This document shows, in pieces, positions 50,285-59,926 of a stretch of DNA of 64,000 nt. Each line of letters opens with the position of its first letter. Position 1 is the stretch's first letter. The position numbers and the translations under genes are program-made. The stretch is from Leisingera aquimarina DSM 24565 (GTDB taxonomy: Bacteria; Pseudomonadota; Alphaproteobacteria; Rhodobacterales; Rhodobacteraceae): assembly GCF_000473165.1 (NCBI RefSeq), contig NZ_KI421504.1:682596-746595 (forward strand), written 5' to 3'. Under the pieces are notes generated by a model. The model searched no databases, was not told the origin of the DNA, and saw only the letters and a program-made list of their open reading frames with translations.

Positions 50285-53207
50285 ACCTTCCGCAAAACCG
50301 CGCGTCTTTGCCCTGCCCTGCGGTGTCGACTTCCCGCATGCACTGACCGACGGACTGCGCATCCGCAGCCAAGACCAACCGCCCGAGGCATTGGCGAGGG
50401 TTGAACTGATCGTCAACACCTCCCGTATGGCGCGGCGTGTCCGCACCTTGTTTGACAATGGACCTGCCCTGCTGCTGCCGCGCATGCTGCTGCTGACTGA
50501 TCTGGCACAGCGTGCCACACTGGACGGGCTGCCGCCGGCTTTGCCGCCGCTGCGGCGGCGGCTGGAACTGTCTCAGTTGATCGCAAAGCTATTGGATGCG
50601 CAGCCCGACCTGGCCTCCAGGGCGTCGCTCTATGACTTGTCCGATAGTCTTGCCGCGCTGATTGACGAGATGCAGGGCGAAGGCGTCAGTACTGATGTGA
50701 TCCGCGATCTGGATGTCTCCGACATGTCCGGTCACTGGGCACGGGCGCAGGCCTTTATCGGAATCGCCGATGAGTTCACCGGCCTGCATGAAGGTGCGAT
50801 GGATGCCCAGGCGCGGCAGCGGCAGGCGGTGCTGAACCTGATCGGGCAATGGCAGGAGAATCCGCCGGCGCATCCAGTGATCCTTGCCGGCTCCACCGGC
50901 TCGCGCGGGACTACGCTTATGCTGATGCAGGCCATCTCCCGGCTGCCGCAAGGCGCAGTGGTCCTTCCCGGCTTCGACTTTAACCAGCCGGATCATGTTT
51001 GGGACAGGCTGGATGATCCGATGATTTCGGAGGATCATCCACAGTACCGGTTCCACAAATTATTGAAAGACTTGGAGCTTTCACCAGGAGACGTGCAACG
51101 CTGGACGGAGACACCGCCAGTCTCTTCTGAGCGCAACAAGCTGGTTTCTCTTGCCTTGCGTCCAGCCCCAGTGACCGATGCATGGATGAGCGAAGGCCCA
51201 AAACTGTCAGGTCTGAAACCCGCCACAGATAACGTTTCCCTGATTGAGGCCGCCAACCCCCGCGCCGAAGCCCTCGCCATCGCTCTGCGACTGCGCCAAG
51301 CAGCGGAAGACGGGCAAACCGCCGCGCTCATTACGCCGGACCGGATGCTGACCCGCCAGGTCTCGGCAGCGCTGGACCGCTGGGATATCCTTCCTGACGA
51401 TTCTGCCGGCCAGCCCCTGCAGCTATCGCCTCCGGGCCGTTTCCTGCGCCATGTGACTGGGCTGTTCTGCAAACCGCTGGCATGCGACAGCCTTCTGACA
51501 CTGCTGAAGCACCCGCTGACCCACGATGGCGCAGATCGTGGCAATCACCTGCGCCAAACCCGCGAGCTTGAGCTGTCCCTGCGCCGAAACGGCCCGCCTT
51601 TCCCCGATGCCGCAGCATTTTCCGGATTTGAAGAGGGACGCAATCTGACCCCAGGCTGGACGTCCTGGCTCAGCGCCTGTTTCGCAGATCAGGAAGTCGC
51701 AGGCACCCTTCCCTTGGCCGATTGGGTCAGGCGTCTGCGTGACCGCGCTGAATACATCGCTGCCGGCAGCAGATCAGACGGCACCAGTACGCTGTGGGAC
51801 AAGAAGGCTGGTCAAGCCGCACGCTCTTGCATTGAAAACCTGGAAGCCGAAGCCCCCTATGGCGGCGACATGTCCGCCCGCGATTTTGCCGATCTGCTGG
51901 GTGCGCTGCTGAGCCAGGGCGAGGTCCGCGACCGCGATGCGCCCTATGGCTCAATCATGATCTGGGGCACGCTGGAGGCGCGGGTGCAGGGCGCCGATCT
52001 GGTGATTCTTGGCGGCCTTAACGAGGGCAGCTGGCCAGAGGCCGCCAGCCCCGATCCCTGGCTGAACCGGCAACTGCGCAACCAGGCAGGGCTGCTGTTG
52101 CCAGAGCGCCGAATCGGTCTGTCAGCGCATGACTTTCAACAGGCCATCGCTGCACCCGAAGTATGGCTGACTCGCGCCGAGCGCTCTGAGGAAGCAGACA
52201 CGGTGCCCTCGCGCTGGCTGAACCGGCTGACCAATCTCTTGTCTGGACTGCCGGATCAGGGCGGCCGGGATGCGCTGGAAACCATGCGAACGAAAGGCCG
52301 CAAGTGGCTCGGCCAGGCAGAGGTATTGGAGGAGCCAACATCCACCCCGCAAGTGCCGCGTCCGTCTCCGCGGCCACCGGTTGCCGCCCGCCCGCGCCGG
52401 CTCACCATCACGGAAATCCCCCGCTTGATCCGCGACCCTTATGCAATTTACGCCAAGCATATTCTGCGGCTGAAGCCTCTGAACCCGCTGGTGCAAGAGC
52501 CAGACGCCTTGCTGCGCGGCATTGTGGTGCATGAGGTGTTTGAGCAGTTCATCAAGGAAGCCCAAGCGGATCCTTCCCTGCTGACTGCCGGTCACCTGAT
52601 CGACAAAACCCGCCAGCTGCTGGAAAGCCACGTCCCCTGGCCAGTTGCGCGCATCCTGTGGCACAGCCGCATCCGTAAGATCGCCGGAGACTTTGTGCTG
52701 GCTGAACGGGAACGCCAGGAACGTGCAAAACCGGTGGCCTTTGAGGCCAAAGGCAGCACCCGGCTGGACCCTCTGGATTTCACCATCGCCTGCCGCGCCG
52801 ACCGGATCGACATGGACGACCACGGGTTTCTGCATCTTTATGATTACAAAACCGGCGCGCCGCCCTCGGAATCGCAACAGAAGAAGTTTGAAAAGCAATT
52901 GCTGATCGAAGCCGCCATGGCCGAGCAGGGCGCCTTTGACGACCTTGGCCCGGCAGAAGTTGCCCGCGCCCTTTTCATCGGGCTTGGATCCAGCATGAAG
53001 GAAGTGCGTGCACCGCTGGAAGAAGAACCGCCGGCCAAGGTGTGGGACGAGCTGCACACTCTGATCAGTGCCTATTTCGAGCCTGAACAAGGCTATTCGA
53101 GCCGCCGTATGGTGTATCGCGACGACTTTGCCGGCGACTACGACCACCTTGCGCGTTACGGCGAATGGGACCGCAGCGCCACGCCCCACCCGGAGAATCT
53201 GTCATGA
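50274..53207 (+). CDS. addB: double-strand break repair protein AddB
   Basis: A 977-residue AddB, partner of AddA in processing double-strand DNA ends. An inactivated helicase-like N-terminal half (RVELIVNTSRMARRVRTLF; no Walker A) is followed by a C-terminal PD-(D/E)XK nuclease with GIVVHEVFEQF, TIACRADRIDMDDHGFLHLY and YDYKTGAPP. The cysteines that form the iron-sulfur staple of Bacillus AddB are not visible around the nuclease domain. The tandem ATGs at 50274 and 50277 lie in the end of murU. The stop overlaps the addA start (ATGA, 53204). Confidence 0.96.
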   Translation: MMFEPSAKPRVFALPCGVDFPHALTDGLRIRSQDQPPEALARVELIVNTSRMARRVRTLFDNGPALLLPRMLLLTDLAQRATLDGLPPALPPLRRRLELSQLIAKLLDAQPDLASRASLYDLSDSLAALIDEMQGEGVSTDVIRDLDVSDMSGHWARAQAFIGIADEFTGLHEGAMDAQARQRQAVLNLIGQWQENPPAHPVILAGSTGSRGTTLMLMQAISRLPQGAVVLPGFDFNQPDHVWDRLDDPMISEDHPQYRFHKLLKDLELSPGDVQRWTETPPVSSERNKLVSLALRPAPVTDAWMSEGPKLSGLKPATDNVSLIEAANPRAEALAIALRLRQAAEDGQTAALITPDRMLTRQVSAALDRWDILPDDSAGQPLQLSPPGRFLRHVTGLFCKPLACDSLLTLLKHPLTHDGADRGNHLRQTRELELSLRRNGPPFPDAAAFSGFEEGRNLTPGWTSWLSACFADQEVAGTLPLADWVRRLRDRAEYIAAGSRSDGTSTLWDKKAGQAARSCIENLEAEAPYGGDMSARDFADLLGALLSQGEVRDRDAPYGSIMIWGTLEARVQGADLVILGGLNEGSWPEAASPDPWLNRQLRNQAGLLLPERRIGLSAHDFQQAIAAPEVWLTRAERSEEADTVPSRWLNRLTNLLSGLPDQGGRDALETMRTKGRKWLGQAEVLEEPTSTPQVPRPSPRPPVAARPRRLTITEIPRLIRDPYAIYAKHILRLKPLNPLVQEPDALLRGIVVHEVFEQFIKEAQADPSLLTAGHLIDKTRQLLESHVPWPVARILWHSRIRKIAGDFVLAERERQERAKPVAFEAKGSTRLDPLDFTIACRADRIDMDDHGFLHLYDYKTGAPPSESQQKKFEKQLLIEAAMAEQGAFDDLGPAEVARALFIGLGSSMKEVRAPLEEEPPAKVWDELHTLISAYFEPEQGYSSRRMVYRDDFAGDYDHLARYGEWDRSATPHPENLS

Positions 53208-56200
53208 CCATCCGCGACGCTGCCTCCGAGGCGCAGTTCCGCGCCGCACGTCCTGATGCCTCTACCTGGCTGGCGGCCAATGCTGGATCCGGCAAGACCA
53301 AAGTTCTGACCGACCGGGTGGCGCGGCTCTTGCTGAAGGGTGTGCAGCCGCAGCACATTCTGTGCCTGACCTACACCAAGGCCGCCGCCAGCGAGATGCA
53401 GAACCGGCTGTTCAAACGGCTGGGCGAATGGGCAATGCTGGCAGATCCGGCGCTGATCGCCGCCTTGACGGAGCTGGGCGAGGTCAACACCGGCGCTGAG
53501 GATCTGGCCCAGGCCCGCACCCTGTTTGCCCGCGCGATTGAGACGCCAGGCGGGTTGAAAATCCAGACCATCCACTCCTTCTGCGCCTCGCTTCTGCGCC
53601 GCTTCCCGCTGGAGGCCGGCGTCAGCCCGCAATTTTCAGAGATGGACGACCGCGCAGGCCAGCTGCTGCGTGCGGAAATCATGGAGGATTTCGCCCGAGG
53701 GTCCGATGCCCCGCTGGTCGACTCCCTGGCGCGCCATGTCAGCGACAGCGATTTTGAAACCCTGACTTCCTCCATCTGCCAGCGCCGCGCCGATTTCGGC
53801 CAGCCGCTAGACTGGGACGGGCTGCTGGAGCTGTTTGAGCTGCCTGAAGGTTTTGACGAATCCGCGCTGGAAACCCTGGTGTATTTAGGCGGCGAGGAGG
53901 AACTTCTGCAACGCACTCGCCAGATGCTGGGGCAGGGCGGTGCGACCGATCAAAAGGCAGCTGCAAAGCTGACTGGCCTAGCCAAGCCGGCACTTGCCGA
54001 CTTGAGCACGCTGGAAAGTATCTTCCTCACCGGCGCCAGCGCCAAAGAGCCGTTCACTGCCAAAGTCGGTAAGTTTCCAACCAAAAAGCTACGCGAATCG
54101 CATCTCTCGCTAATGGACCAACTGGAACCGCTAATGCTGCGCATCGAAGATGCCCGCACCAAACGCCTGGCCTTGTCTGCCGCTCGCAAGAGCCATGATC
54201 TGCATCGCTTTGCCGCCGCCTTCCTGCCGGAGTATGAGCACCGCAAACAGCTGCGCGGCTGGCTCGACTTTGACGACCTGATCCTGAAGGCGCGGCAATT
54301 GCTGAACGATCCGGGTGTCGCGGCCTGGGTACTGTACCGGTTGGACGGTGGAATCGACCATATCCTGGTGGACGAGGCGCAGGACACCAGCCCGGTGCAG
54401 TGGGACGTGATTGAAAAGCTGGCGCAGGAATTCACTGCCGGCGTGGGTGCGCGCTCGGATGTTGAGCGCACGATCTTTGTAGTCGGCGACAAGAAGCAGT
54501 CGATCTATTCTTTCCAAGGCGCCGATCCGGATGCCTTTGACCGGATGCAACAGGAATTCGGGCACCGGCTGGCGGAAACAGGGGCAGGGCTGCAGGATGC
54601 CTCGCTCGATTTCTCTTTCCGCTCTTCTGCTGCGATTCTGAAGCTGGTGGATCTGGTGTTCCGGGACAGCCCGCGTGCAGGGTTTCGCAAGGAAGCGCTG
54701 CATCGGGCCTTCAAGTCCGACCTGCCGGGCCGAGTGGACCTTTGGCCGGTGGTCGGAAAGGTCGAGGACGACGAGGATCCTGACTGGACCAGTCCCGTTG
54801 ACCGGCCCAGCAGCCGCCATCACACAGTGATCTTGGCGGAACGCATCGCCCAGTCGATCAAGCAGATGATCGGCACCGGCGTCACAATCCCTGAGGACGG
54901 CGCTGAACGCGGCACCTTCCAACGAAGGCCGGTTCAGGCAGGTGATTTCCTGATTCTGGTGCAGCGCCGGTCTGATTTGTTCTCTGAGATCATCCGTGCC
55001 TGCAAGAAGGCCGAACTGCCCATTGCCGGCGCTGACCGGTTGAAAGTAGGTGCGGAACTGGCGGTAAAGGACATCGCTGCACTGTTGCGGTTCCTGGCTC
55101 TGCCAGAGGACTCTTTGTCACTGGCGGAAGCACTGAAGTCGCCGCTGTTCGGCTGGAATGAACAAGCGCTGTTCGACCTCGCCCACCGGCGTGAGGCAAT
55201 GTATCTCTGGCCGGCGCTGCGTGAGCGGGCAGAGGAGTTTCCTGAATCCATGGCGGTGCTGAATGACCTGCGCGCCAATGCGGATTTCCTGCGCCCCTAT
55301 GATCTGATCGAACGGATCCTGACACGCCACAGCGGCCGCCAGAAACTGCTGGGCCGGCTGGGGCCGGAAGCCGAGGACGGCATCAATGCGCTGCTTTCGC
55401 AGGCCCTGGCTTATGAACGCACCGATGTGCCCAGTCTCACCGGGTTCTTGGTCTGGATGCAGACCGACGATCTGGAAATCAAACGCCAAATGGGGGCAGC
55501 CGGCAATATGATCCGGGTGATGTCGGTGCATGGCTCCAAAGGCCTGGAAGCGCCGATTGTGATTCTGCCGGATACTGCCAAACGCCAAGCGCCGCGCGAT
55601 GCGGAAATCATGCTGGCCGGCAGCACCCCGGTGTGGAAGCTGCCCAAGGACCAGATGCCAGCCACTATGCTGACCGCCCGTGAAGCCGCCCAGGAAAAAC
55701 TTCAAAATGAACGGTTGCGCCTATTGTATGTGGCTCTAACTCGGGCAGAAAAATGGCTGATTGTCGCCGCAGCCGGCGACGTCGGTGAGCAGAACGACAG
55801 CTGGTACCGTATGACGGAACGTGCTTTGCGGGATGGCGGAGCGGTGGAGTTTGAAGACGAGGGCGGCACCGGATTACGTCTGCAACACGGTGATTGGAAC
55901 GGGCTGCCGCTCATTGAAAAGCCTGCCCAGGACGTTGAGAAACACGCCTTGCCGGAAGTCTTTACCCGGCTGGCCAGACCTTATGCAGCACCAACTCCAG
56001 CGCTCAGCCCTTCAGATTTGGGCGGGGCCAAGGCCTTGCCGGGGGATCAGGGCTTGGAAGAGGAGACCGCCAAAGTCCGCGGCAGCAGGCTGCACCTGCT
56101 GCTGGAACACCTGCCCGGCCGATCCGAGGGGAATTGGCCAAAGCTCGCGCAAAACCTTCTGCAAGGTGCAGAAGACAGCGCCGATCTTCTGGCCGAAGCC

Positions 56201-56557
56201 TCAGCCGTTCTCAAAAACGCTGATTTGTGTCATATTTTTAAGCCGGACACTCTGGCCGAGGTGCCTATTACCGCAGATTTGCATGGTTCGCGCCTGCATG
56301 GAGTTATCGACAGGCTGATCGTAACCCCGGAAAAAGTCCTGGCAGTGGATTTCAAATCCAACGCAACTGTACCTGCAACGCCTGAAAAATGCCCCGAAGG
56401 CCTGCTGCGGCAGATGGGCGCCTATGCCCATGCGCTTGCACAGATTTATCCGGATCGCGCCATTGAAACCGCGTTGCTTTGGACCTGCAATGCAACCCTA
56501 ATGCAGCTACCGCACGAGCTTGTGACAGGCGCGCTTCTGCGGCGGATGGAACCTTGA
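53204..56557 (+). CDS. addA: double-strand break repair helicase-nuclease AddA
   Basis: A 1117-residue UvrD-type helicase with a C-terminal nuclease. The Walker A is WLAANAGSGKTKVLTDRVA, motif Ia is ILCLTYTKAAASEMQNRL, motif II is DHILVDEAQDTSPVQWDVI, motif III is VVGDKKQSIYSFQGADPD, and motifs V and VI are VMSVHGSKGLEAPIVIL and RLLYVALTRAEKWLIV. The PD-(D/E)XK nuclease is near RLHGVIDRLIV and AVDFKSN. With AddB it replaces RecBCD in alphaproteobacteria. It overlaps addB by four bases, and trxA follows after 62 bases. Confidence 0.97.
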   Translation: MTIRDAASEAQFRAARPDASTWLAANAGSGKTKVLTDRVARLLLKGVQPQHILCLTYTKAAASEMQNRLFKRLGEWAMLADPALIAALTELGEVNTGAEDLAQARTLFARAIETPGGLKIQTIHSFCASLLRRFPLEAGVSPQFSEMDDRAGQLLRAEIMEDFARGSDAPLVDSLARHVSDSDFETLTSSICQRRADFGQPLDWDGLLELFELPEGFDESALETLVYLGGEEELLQRTRQMLGQGGATDQKAAAKLTGLAKPALADLSTLESIFLTGASAKEPFTAKVGKFPTKKLRESHLSLMDQLEPLMLRIEDARTKRLALSAARKSHDLHRFAAAFLPEYEHRKQLRGWLDFDDLILKARQLLNDPGVAAWVLYRLDGGIDHILVDEAQDTSPVQWDVIEKLAQEFTAGVGARSDVERTIFVVGDKKQSIYSFQGADPDAFDRMQQEFGHRLAETGAGLQDASLDFSFRSSAAILKLVDLVFRDSPRAGFRKEALHRAFKSDLPGRVDLWPVVGKVEDDEDPDWTSPVDRPSSRHHTVILAERIAQSIKQMIGTGVTIPEDGAERGTFQRRPVQAGDFLILVQRRSDLFSEIIRACKKAELPIAGADRLKVGAELAVKDIAALLRFLALPEDSLSLAEALKSPLFGWNEQALFDLAHRREAMYLWPALRERAEEFPESMAVLNDLRANADFLRPYDLIERILTRHSGRQKLLGRLGPEAEDGINALLSQALAYERTDVPSLTGFLVWMQTDDLEIKRQMGAAGNMIRVMSVHGSKGLEAPIVILPDTAKRQAPRDAEIMLAGSTPVWKLPKDQMPATMLTAREAAQEKLQNERLRLLYVALTRAEKWLIVAAAGDVGEQNDSWYRMTERALRDGGAVEFEDEGGTGLRLQHGDWNGLPLIEKPAQDVEKHALPEVFTRLARPYAAPTPALSPSDLGGAKALPGDQGLEEETAKVRGSRLHLLLEHLPGRSEGNWPKLAQNLLQGAEDSADLLAEASAVLKNADLCHIFKPDTLAEVPITADLHGSRLHGVIDRLIVTPEKVLAVDFKSNATVPATPEKCPEGLLRQMGAYAHALAQIYPDRAIETALLWTCNATLMQLPHELVTGALLRRMEP

Positions 56558-56619
56558 CGATCGGTTAAGCCGTACCTAGGTTCCGACTCCAGTTGCCACA
56601 CACTCATGGAGACATGCAT

Positions 56620-56940
56620 ATGTCCACCGTAGCCGTCACCGACGCCACATTTGACGCCGAAGTCAAGAACTCCGATATCCCCGTTGTGGTGGATTTCTGG
56701 GCTGAGTGGTGCGGTCCCTGTAAGCAGATCGGCCCGGCTCTGGAAGAGCTGGCCGCGGAATTCGGCGGCAAGGTGAAAATTGCCAAGGTCGATGTCGACA
56801 ACAACCCGAATTCGGCCGCCGCCATGGGCGTGCGCGGTATTCCGGCGCTGTTTATCTTCAAGGATGGGCAAGTAGTTTCGAACCGTGCTGGCGCCGCTCC
56901 CAAAGCCGCGCTGCAAAGCTGGATCGAAGACTCGATCTGA
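56620..56940 (+). CDS. trxA: thioredoxin 1
   Basis: A 106-residue thioredoxin with the classical active site [16 protein letters not shown]. The cis-proline is in [14 protein letters not shown], and the GVRG[10 protein letters not shown] C-terminal part is normal. It reduces protein disulfides in the cytosol and is the likely electron donor for MsrA and MsrB. The start at 56620 (MSTVAVTD) has GGAG eight bases upstream, whereas the earlier ATGs at 56614 and 56593 do not. A strong terminator follows. Confidence 0.97.
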   Translation: MSTVAVTDATFDAEVKNSDIPVVVDFWAEWCGPCKQIGPALEELAAEFGGKVKIAKVDVDNNPNSAAAMGVRGIPALFIFKDGQVVSNRAGAAPKAALQSWIEDSI

Positions 56941-56966
56941 TCCTGTTCCCTTTTGCGGATTTCATA

Positions 56967-56999
56967 GGGTTGTCCCCGCAGGGACAACCCTTTTCTTTT
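56967..56999 (+). terminator. intrinsic terminator after trxA
   Basis: GGGTTGTCCC (56967-56976) and GGGACAACCC (56981-56990) form a perfect ten-base stem with a CGCA loop, followed by TTTTCTTTT. Confidence 0.95.
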
Positions 57000-57097
57000 G
57001 CACGCAAGCGCTGGCGTATCTGCGGACGGTAAACTGGCGCTTTCCATTGCGTCCATTGCCTGCAACGGTCCGGCCTGGAGCAGGTACAGGAGGCATT

Positions 57098-57445
57098 ATG
57101 GCCAAGACACGGGTATTGGTGGAATTCGGCATGGGCACATCGCTCAGGCGCGAAGATTACACTGAAGCTGCCCGCCGCGCGATCAAGGACGCGCTGTGGC
57201 ACAACTCCGTCAGCATGGCGGAACTGTTTGATTTCCAGAAAGAAGACATGATCATCGACGCAGAGATCGGCGTTCAAAAACCCGAAGCCGTGGACAAGGA
57301 TGCGCTGCTGAAGATATTCCCCTACGGTCGGCCCGGCATCCGGGTTGTGGAGGGTGGTCTCAATATCGAAAAACCCCACGGCGGGTGCACGGTAATCGCC
57401 AATGCGGCCGTGGTTGTGTCCTTTGACATGGAGGCCGCGGAATGA
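57098..57445 (+). CDS. Lin0512-family protein, upstream copy
   Basis: A 115-residue protein of the uncharacterised Lin0512 family. The N-terminal VLVEFGMGTSLRREDYTEAA is a divergent form of the family motif (G.G.DL.GQD.TKAA), and AEIGVQKPEAVDKDALL plus VVEGGLNIE cover the middle and end. The glycine-aspartate-rich motif is altered compared with its downstream twin. A perfect AGGAGG lies four bases before the ATG. It overlaps the second copy by four bases (57442-57445), so the two are probably made as partners. Confidence 0.85.
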   Translation: MAKTRVLVEFGMGTSLRREDYTEAARRAIKDALWHNSVSMAELFDFQKEDMIIDAEIGVQKPEAVDKDALLKIFPYGRPGIRVVEGGLNIEKPHGGCTVIANAAVVVSFDMEAAE

Positions 57446-57813
57446 CCGAAAAACGCATCATCCTGGAAATGGGCACCGGCAATGATTTGTATGGCCAGGA
57501 TTACACCAAGGCCGCCCGACGTGCGGTGCAGGACGCGTTGCACCATTCGTCGATCACCCTGTTTGCTAAGCTCGGGATTGATCACAGCGAAATGCGGGTG
57601 GACGTGACAATCGGTGTGCAGCAGCCGGAAGCAGTAGATTGCGATCTTGTGGCCCAGGATTTGCCCCGGGGCCGCGCCAGCGTGCGCGCCGTGATGGGCG
57701 GGCTGGATGTAGAGGATGCAGAAGCCGGAACGCGTCATGTGATCGCCACGGCTGCTATTGAGGCCTGGCTGCCGGATCAGGCTGGCAAGTATAAAACCAG
57801 CATCCAAAAATGA
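57442..57813 (+). CDS. Lin0512-family protein, downstream copy
   Basis: A 123-residue paralogue of the preceding gene with the family motif intact: MGTGNDLYGQDYTKAARRAV. TIGVQQPEAVDCDLVAQDLP and VMGGLDVEDAE align directly with the upstream protein. The family has no established function. Translational coupling to its twin (ATGA overlap) suggests a hetero-oligomer in which one member keeps the conserved site. The downstream end is marked by a hairpin. Confidence 0.88.
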   Translation: MTEKRIILEMGTGNDLYGQDYTKAARRAVQDALHHSSITLFAKLGIDHSEMRVDVTIGVQQPEAVDCDLVAQDLPRGRASVRAVMGGLDVEDAEAGTRHVIATAAIEAWLPDQAGKYKTSIQK

Positions 57814-57817
57814 ACAA

Positions 57818-57839
57818 AGCCGCCCGATTACGGGCGGCT
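57818..57839. terminator. terminator between Lin0512 pair and DUF1127 gene
   Basis: AGCCGCCC (57818-57825) pairs with GGGCGGCT (57832-57839). On the minus strand the stem is followed by TTGTTCATTTTT, so it works best for the DUF1127 transcript and more weakly for the plus-strand pair. Confidence 0.7.
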
Positions 57840-57865
57840 CATTCAAAACTGTTGATCATCTGATA

Positions 57866-58057
57866 TCAGATATTGGCGATATCAGCGCGGTTCATGCCGA
57901 TGTCTTCCAGCTGAGCATCCGACAACTGTGCTAAAGCCTTGCGGGTTTCACGGGTCTCGTTCCATTCCACGAGAGCGGTCTTCACGTTGATCAGTACATC
58001 GACCACGCGGAGAACGGTGACTGCTCCGAGCGGCGCGTAGATGTTTGCGGTGGTCAT
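57866..58057 (-). CDS. DUF1127 small protein
   Basis: A 63-residue protein with the C-terminal DUF1127 (YjiS-like) helix pair: [20 protein letters not shown] followed by [12 protein letters not shown]. Arginine-rich DUF1127 proteins in Rhodobacter and Agrobacterium are linked to RNA turnover and stress responses, so an RNA-related role is possible here. The ATG at 58057 has AAGGA eight bases upstream. The longer open frame, to 58264, has no support. It is divergent from hslV with a 220-base gap in which I see no other gene. Confidence 0.9.
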   Translation of the reverse strand: MTTANIYAPLGAVTVLRVVDVLINVKTALVEWNETRETRKALAQLSDAQLEDIGMNRADIANI

Positions 58058-58277
58058 AGCGCTAGTCCTTCTGAGAAACAGCCGACCCTGTGCCGGTTGT
58101 GAGCCCCATGTAGGCTGTGCGGCTGAGTCCCACAATTGCCGGTTCATCAGCCCCGAATTGCAATTTCTGCATAGCAGTGAACAGCCATGCCGATGCTGCG
58201 CGGCACTGGACTCTGTGCGCTCTCTTGTGCCGGCGGGGGGATGGTTCCATATAGAGGGCAACAATGCGGAGGCACAA

Positions 58278-58841
58278 ATGGCAGACGATCAATTCCCCGG
58301 CTGGCACGGCACCACCATCATCGGCGTGAAGAAGGATGGCCAGGTTGTCATCGCCGGCGATGGCCAGGTGTCGCTGGGGCAAACGGTGATAAAAGGCACG
58401 GCCCGCAAGGTGCGCCGCTTGTCGCCGGGCGGATTTGACGTGGTGGCGGGTTTTGCCGGATCAACAGCCGATGCATTCACCCTGCTGGAGCGGCTGGAAG
58501 CCAAGCTTGAGGCCACTCCTGGACAACTGGCGCGGGCAAGCGTGGAACTGGCCAAGGACTGGCGCACCGATAAATACCTGCAGAAACTGGAGGCCATGCT
58601 GATCGTCACCGATGGTGCAGACATGTTTGTGATCACCGGAGCCGGCGACGTGCTGGAGCCTGAGCATAGTGTCGCTGCTATCGGCTCGGGCGGCAACTTT
58701 GCCCTGGCCGCCGCCCGCGGCATGATGGACAGCAGCAAATCCGCCGAAGATGTGGCCCGCGATGCCATGGCCATCGCTGCCGATATCTGCGTCTACACCA
58801 ATGGCAACCTCACAGTTGAGAGCATAGGTCAGGAAAGTTGA
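58278..58841 (+). CDS. hslV: ATP-dependent protease subunit HslV
   Basis: A 187-residue proteasome-like peptidase. Thr12 in [20 protein letters not shown] is the expected N-terminal nucleophile, so the first 11 residues act as a pro-sequence, as in many alphaproteobacterial HslV proteins. [20 protein letters not shown] and [15 protein letters not shown] are conserved. It forms the barrel that the HslU unfoldase feeds. A GGAGG site lies five bases before the ATG. Unusually, hslU is not the next gene: a membrane-protein gene begins one base after the stop. Confidence 0.97.
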   Translation: MADDQFPGWHGTTIIGVKKDGQVVIAGDGQVSLGQTVIKGTARKVRRLSPGGFDVVAGFAGSTADAFTLLERLEAKLEATPGQLARASVELAKDWRTDKYLQKLEAMLIVTDGADMFVITGAGDVLEPEHSVAAIGSGGNFALAAARGMMDSSKSAEDVARDAMAIAADICVYTNGNLTVESIGQES

Positions 58842-58842
58842 C

Positions 58843-59913
58843 GTGACCCAGGTTGATCAAAATGATCTGCGGGCTGCTGTAGGATCCGGCTTGCTATCCG
58901 AGGCCCAAGCTGCCTCGCTTCTGGCATTGGCGCACAGCCGCAGAGGCGCGCGGGAAAATTTGGCACCTGGCGATGAACCCTTTGAGCTGTTCAAGGGATT
59001 TAATGAAATCTTCATTGTGATCGGGCTGTTAATCCTGGCCTCTGGCTGGATGGCCTTCACAGCGGTTGATCTGGCCGGGTCAATCGGCGGCTATCAGGAC
59101 AAGGCCGTCTATTCGGCCATCGCCGGTGCAGCCGTGCTATGGATGCTGTCTGAATACTTCATACGCCGACGCCGCATGGTGGCACCCGCGATCGCACTCT
59201 CGCTTCTGTGGGCCGGCAACGCCGGCACCGGTTTTTCTGCAGGCTACTCCCAGCCCTTCATGATCGCGCAAAACGATTTTTCGAGCCTGCCGCTGCCATT
59301 TGCGCTGGCAACCGTTGCCATTGCTGTTTTCTGGCTGCGCTTTCGCGTTCCTTTTGCCATGGCACTGATTGCCTTGGGTGTCTTTGTTCTCGCCCTCTTA
59401 TCAGGATCGATACAGGCGGGCACTCCTGCCGGCATAGGCGACCTTTTCCTGCTGTCGGCCAGCGGACCGTTTGCCTGGATCACGCTGGCCGTCGGATTTG
59501 CCGTATTTACAGCAGCCATGGCCTTTGATCTCAGCGATCCGCACCGGGCAACCAGACGCTCGGCCCAAGGTTTCTGGCTGCACGTCGTTGCGGCGCCGGC
59601 CCTAGTGAATACAATTGCACTCAGCTTGCTGGACGCCGGAACCTCAGGTTCCAACGTGCTGCTGCTCGGTGTGCTGCTGCTGTTTGCCATGATCGCAATC
59701 ATCATTGACCGGCGTTCGTTCCTGATTGCCGCAATCGGCTATAGCGTTACCCTTGCAGGAACTGTTTTCAACGGTGAAGGCACCGCCATTACGATTCTGG
59801 CGCTCGGCGTGTTCCTGGTCGCTCTGGGGGCTTTCTGGAGCCATATCCGTGCTGCGCTGCTCTCCCTCTTGTCTGGCGTGCTGCCGCTTGACCGGCTGCC
59901 GCCATCCCACTGA
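58843..59913 (+). CDS. multi-pass membrane protein embedded in hslVU, DUF2157-like
   Basis: A 356-residue protein with a soluble N-terminal segment ([20 protein letters not shown]) and about nine to ten transmembrane helices ([19 protein letters not shown] and others). The GTG start at 58843 has AGGAA seven bases upstream, lies one base after the hslV stop, and the gene ends 13 bases before hslU. No catalytic motif is visible. It resembles the protein at 9029-10219 in architecture. Its place suggests co-expression with HslVU; a role as substrate, anchor or merely passenger is open. Confidence 0.78.
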   Translation: MTQVDQNDLRAAVGSGLLSEAQAASLLALAHSRRGARENLAPGDEPFELFKGFNEIFIVIGLLILASGWMAFTAVDLAGSIGGYQDKAVYSAIAGAAVLWMLSEYFIRRRRMVAPAIALSLLWAGNAGTGFSAGYSQPFMIAQNDFSSLPLPFALATVAIAVFWLRFRVPFAMALIALGVFVLALLSGSIQAGTPAGIGDLFLLSASGPFAWITLAVGFAVFTAAMAFDLSDPHRATRRSAQGFWLHVVAAPALVNTIALSLLDAGTSGSNVLLLGVLLLFAMIAIIIDRRSFLIAAIGYSVTLAGTVFNGEGTAITILALGVFLVALGAFWSHIRAALLSLLSGVLPLDRLPPSH

Positions 59914-59926
59914 AACGGAAGTACCA

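Noticed and set aside
52122-53189. Minus-strand 355-codon open frame opposite addB
   Set aside because: It lies entirely within addB, has no ribosome site and no motif.
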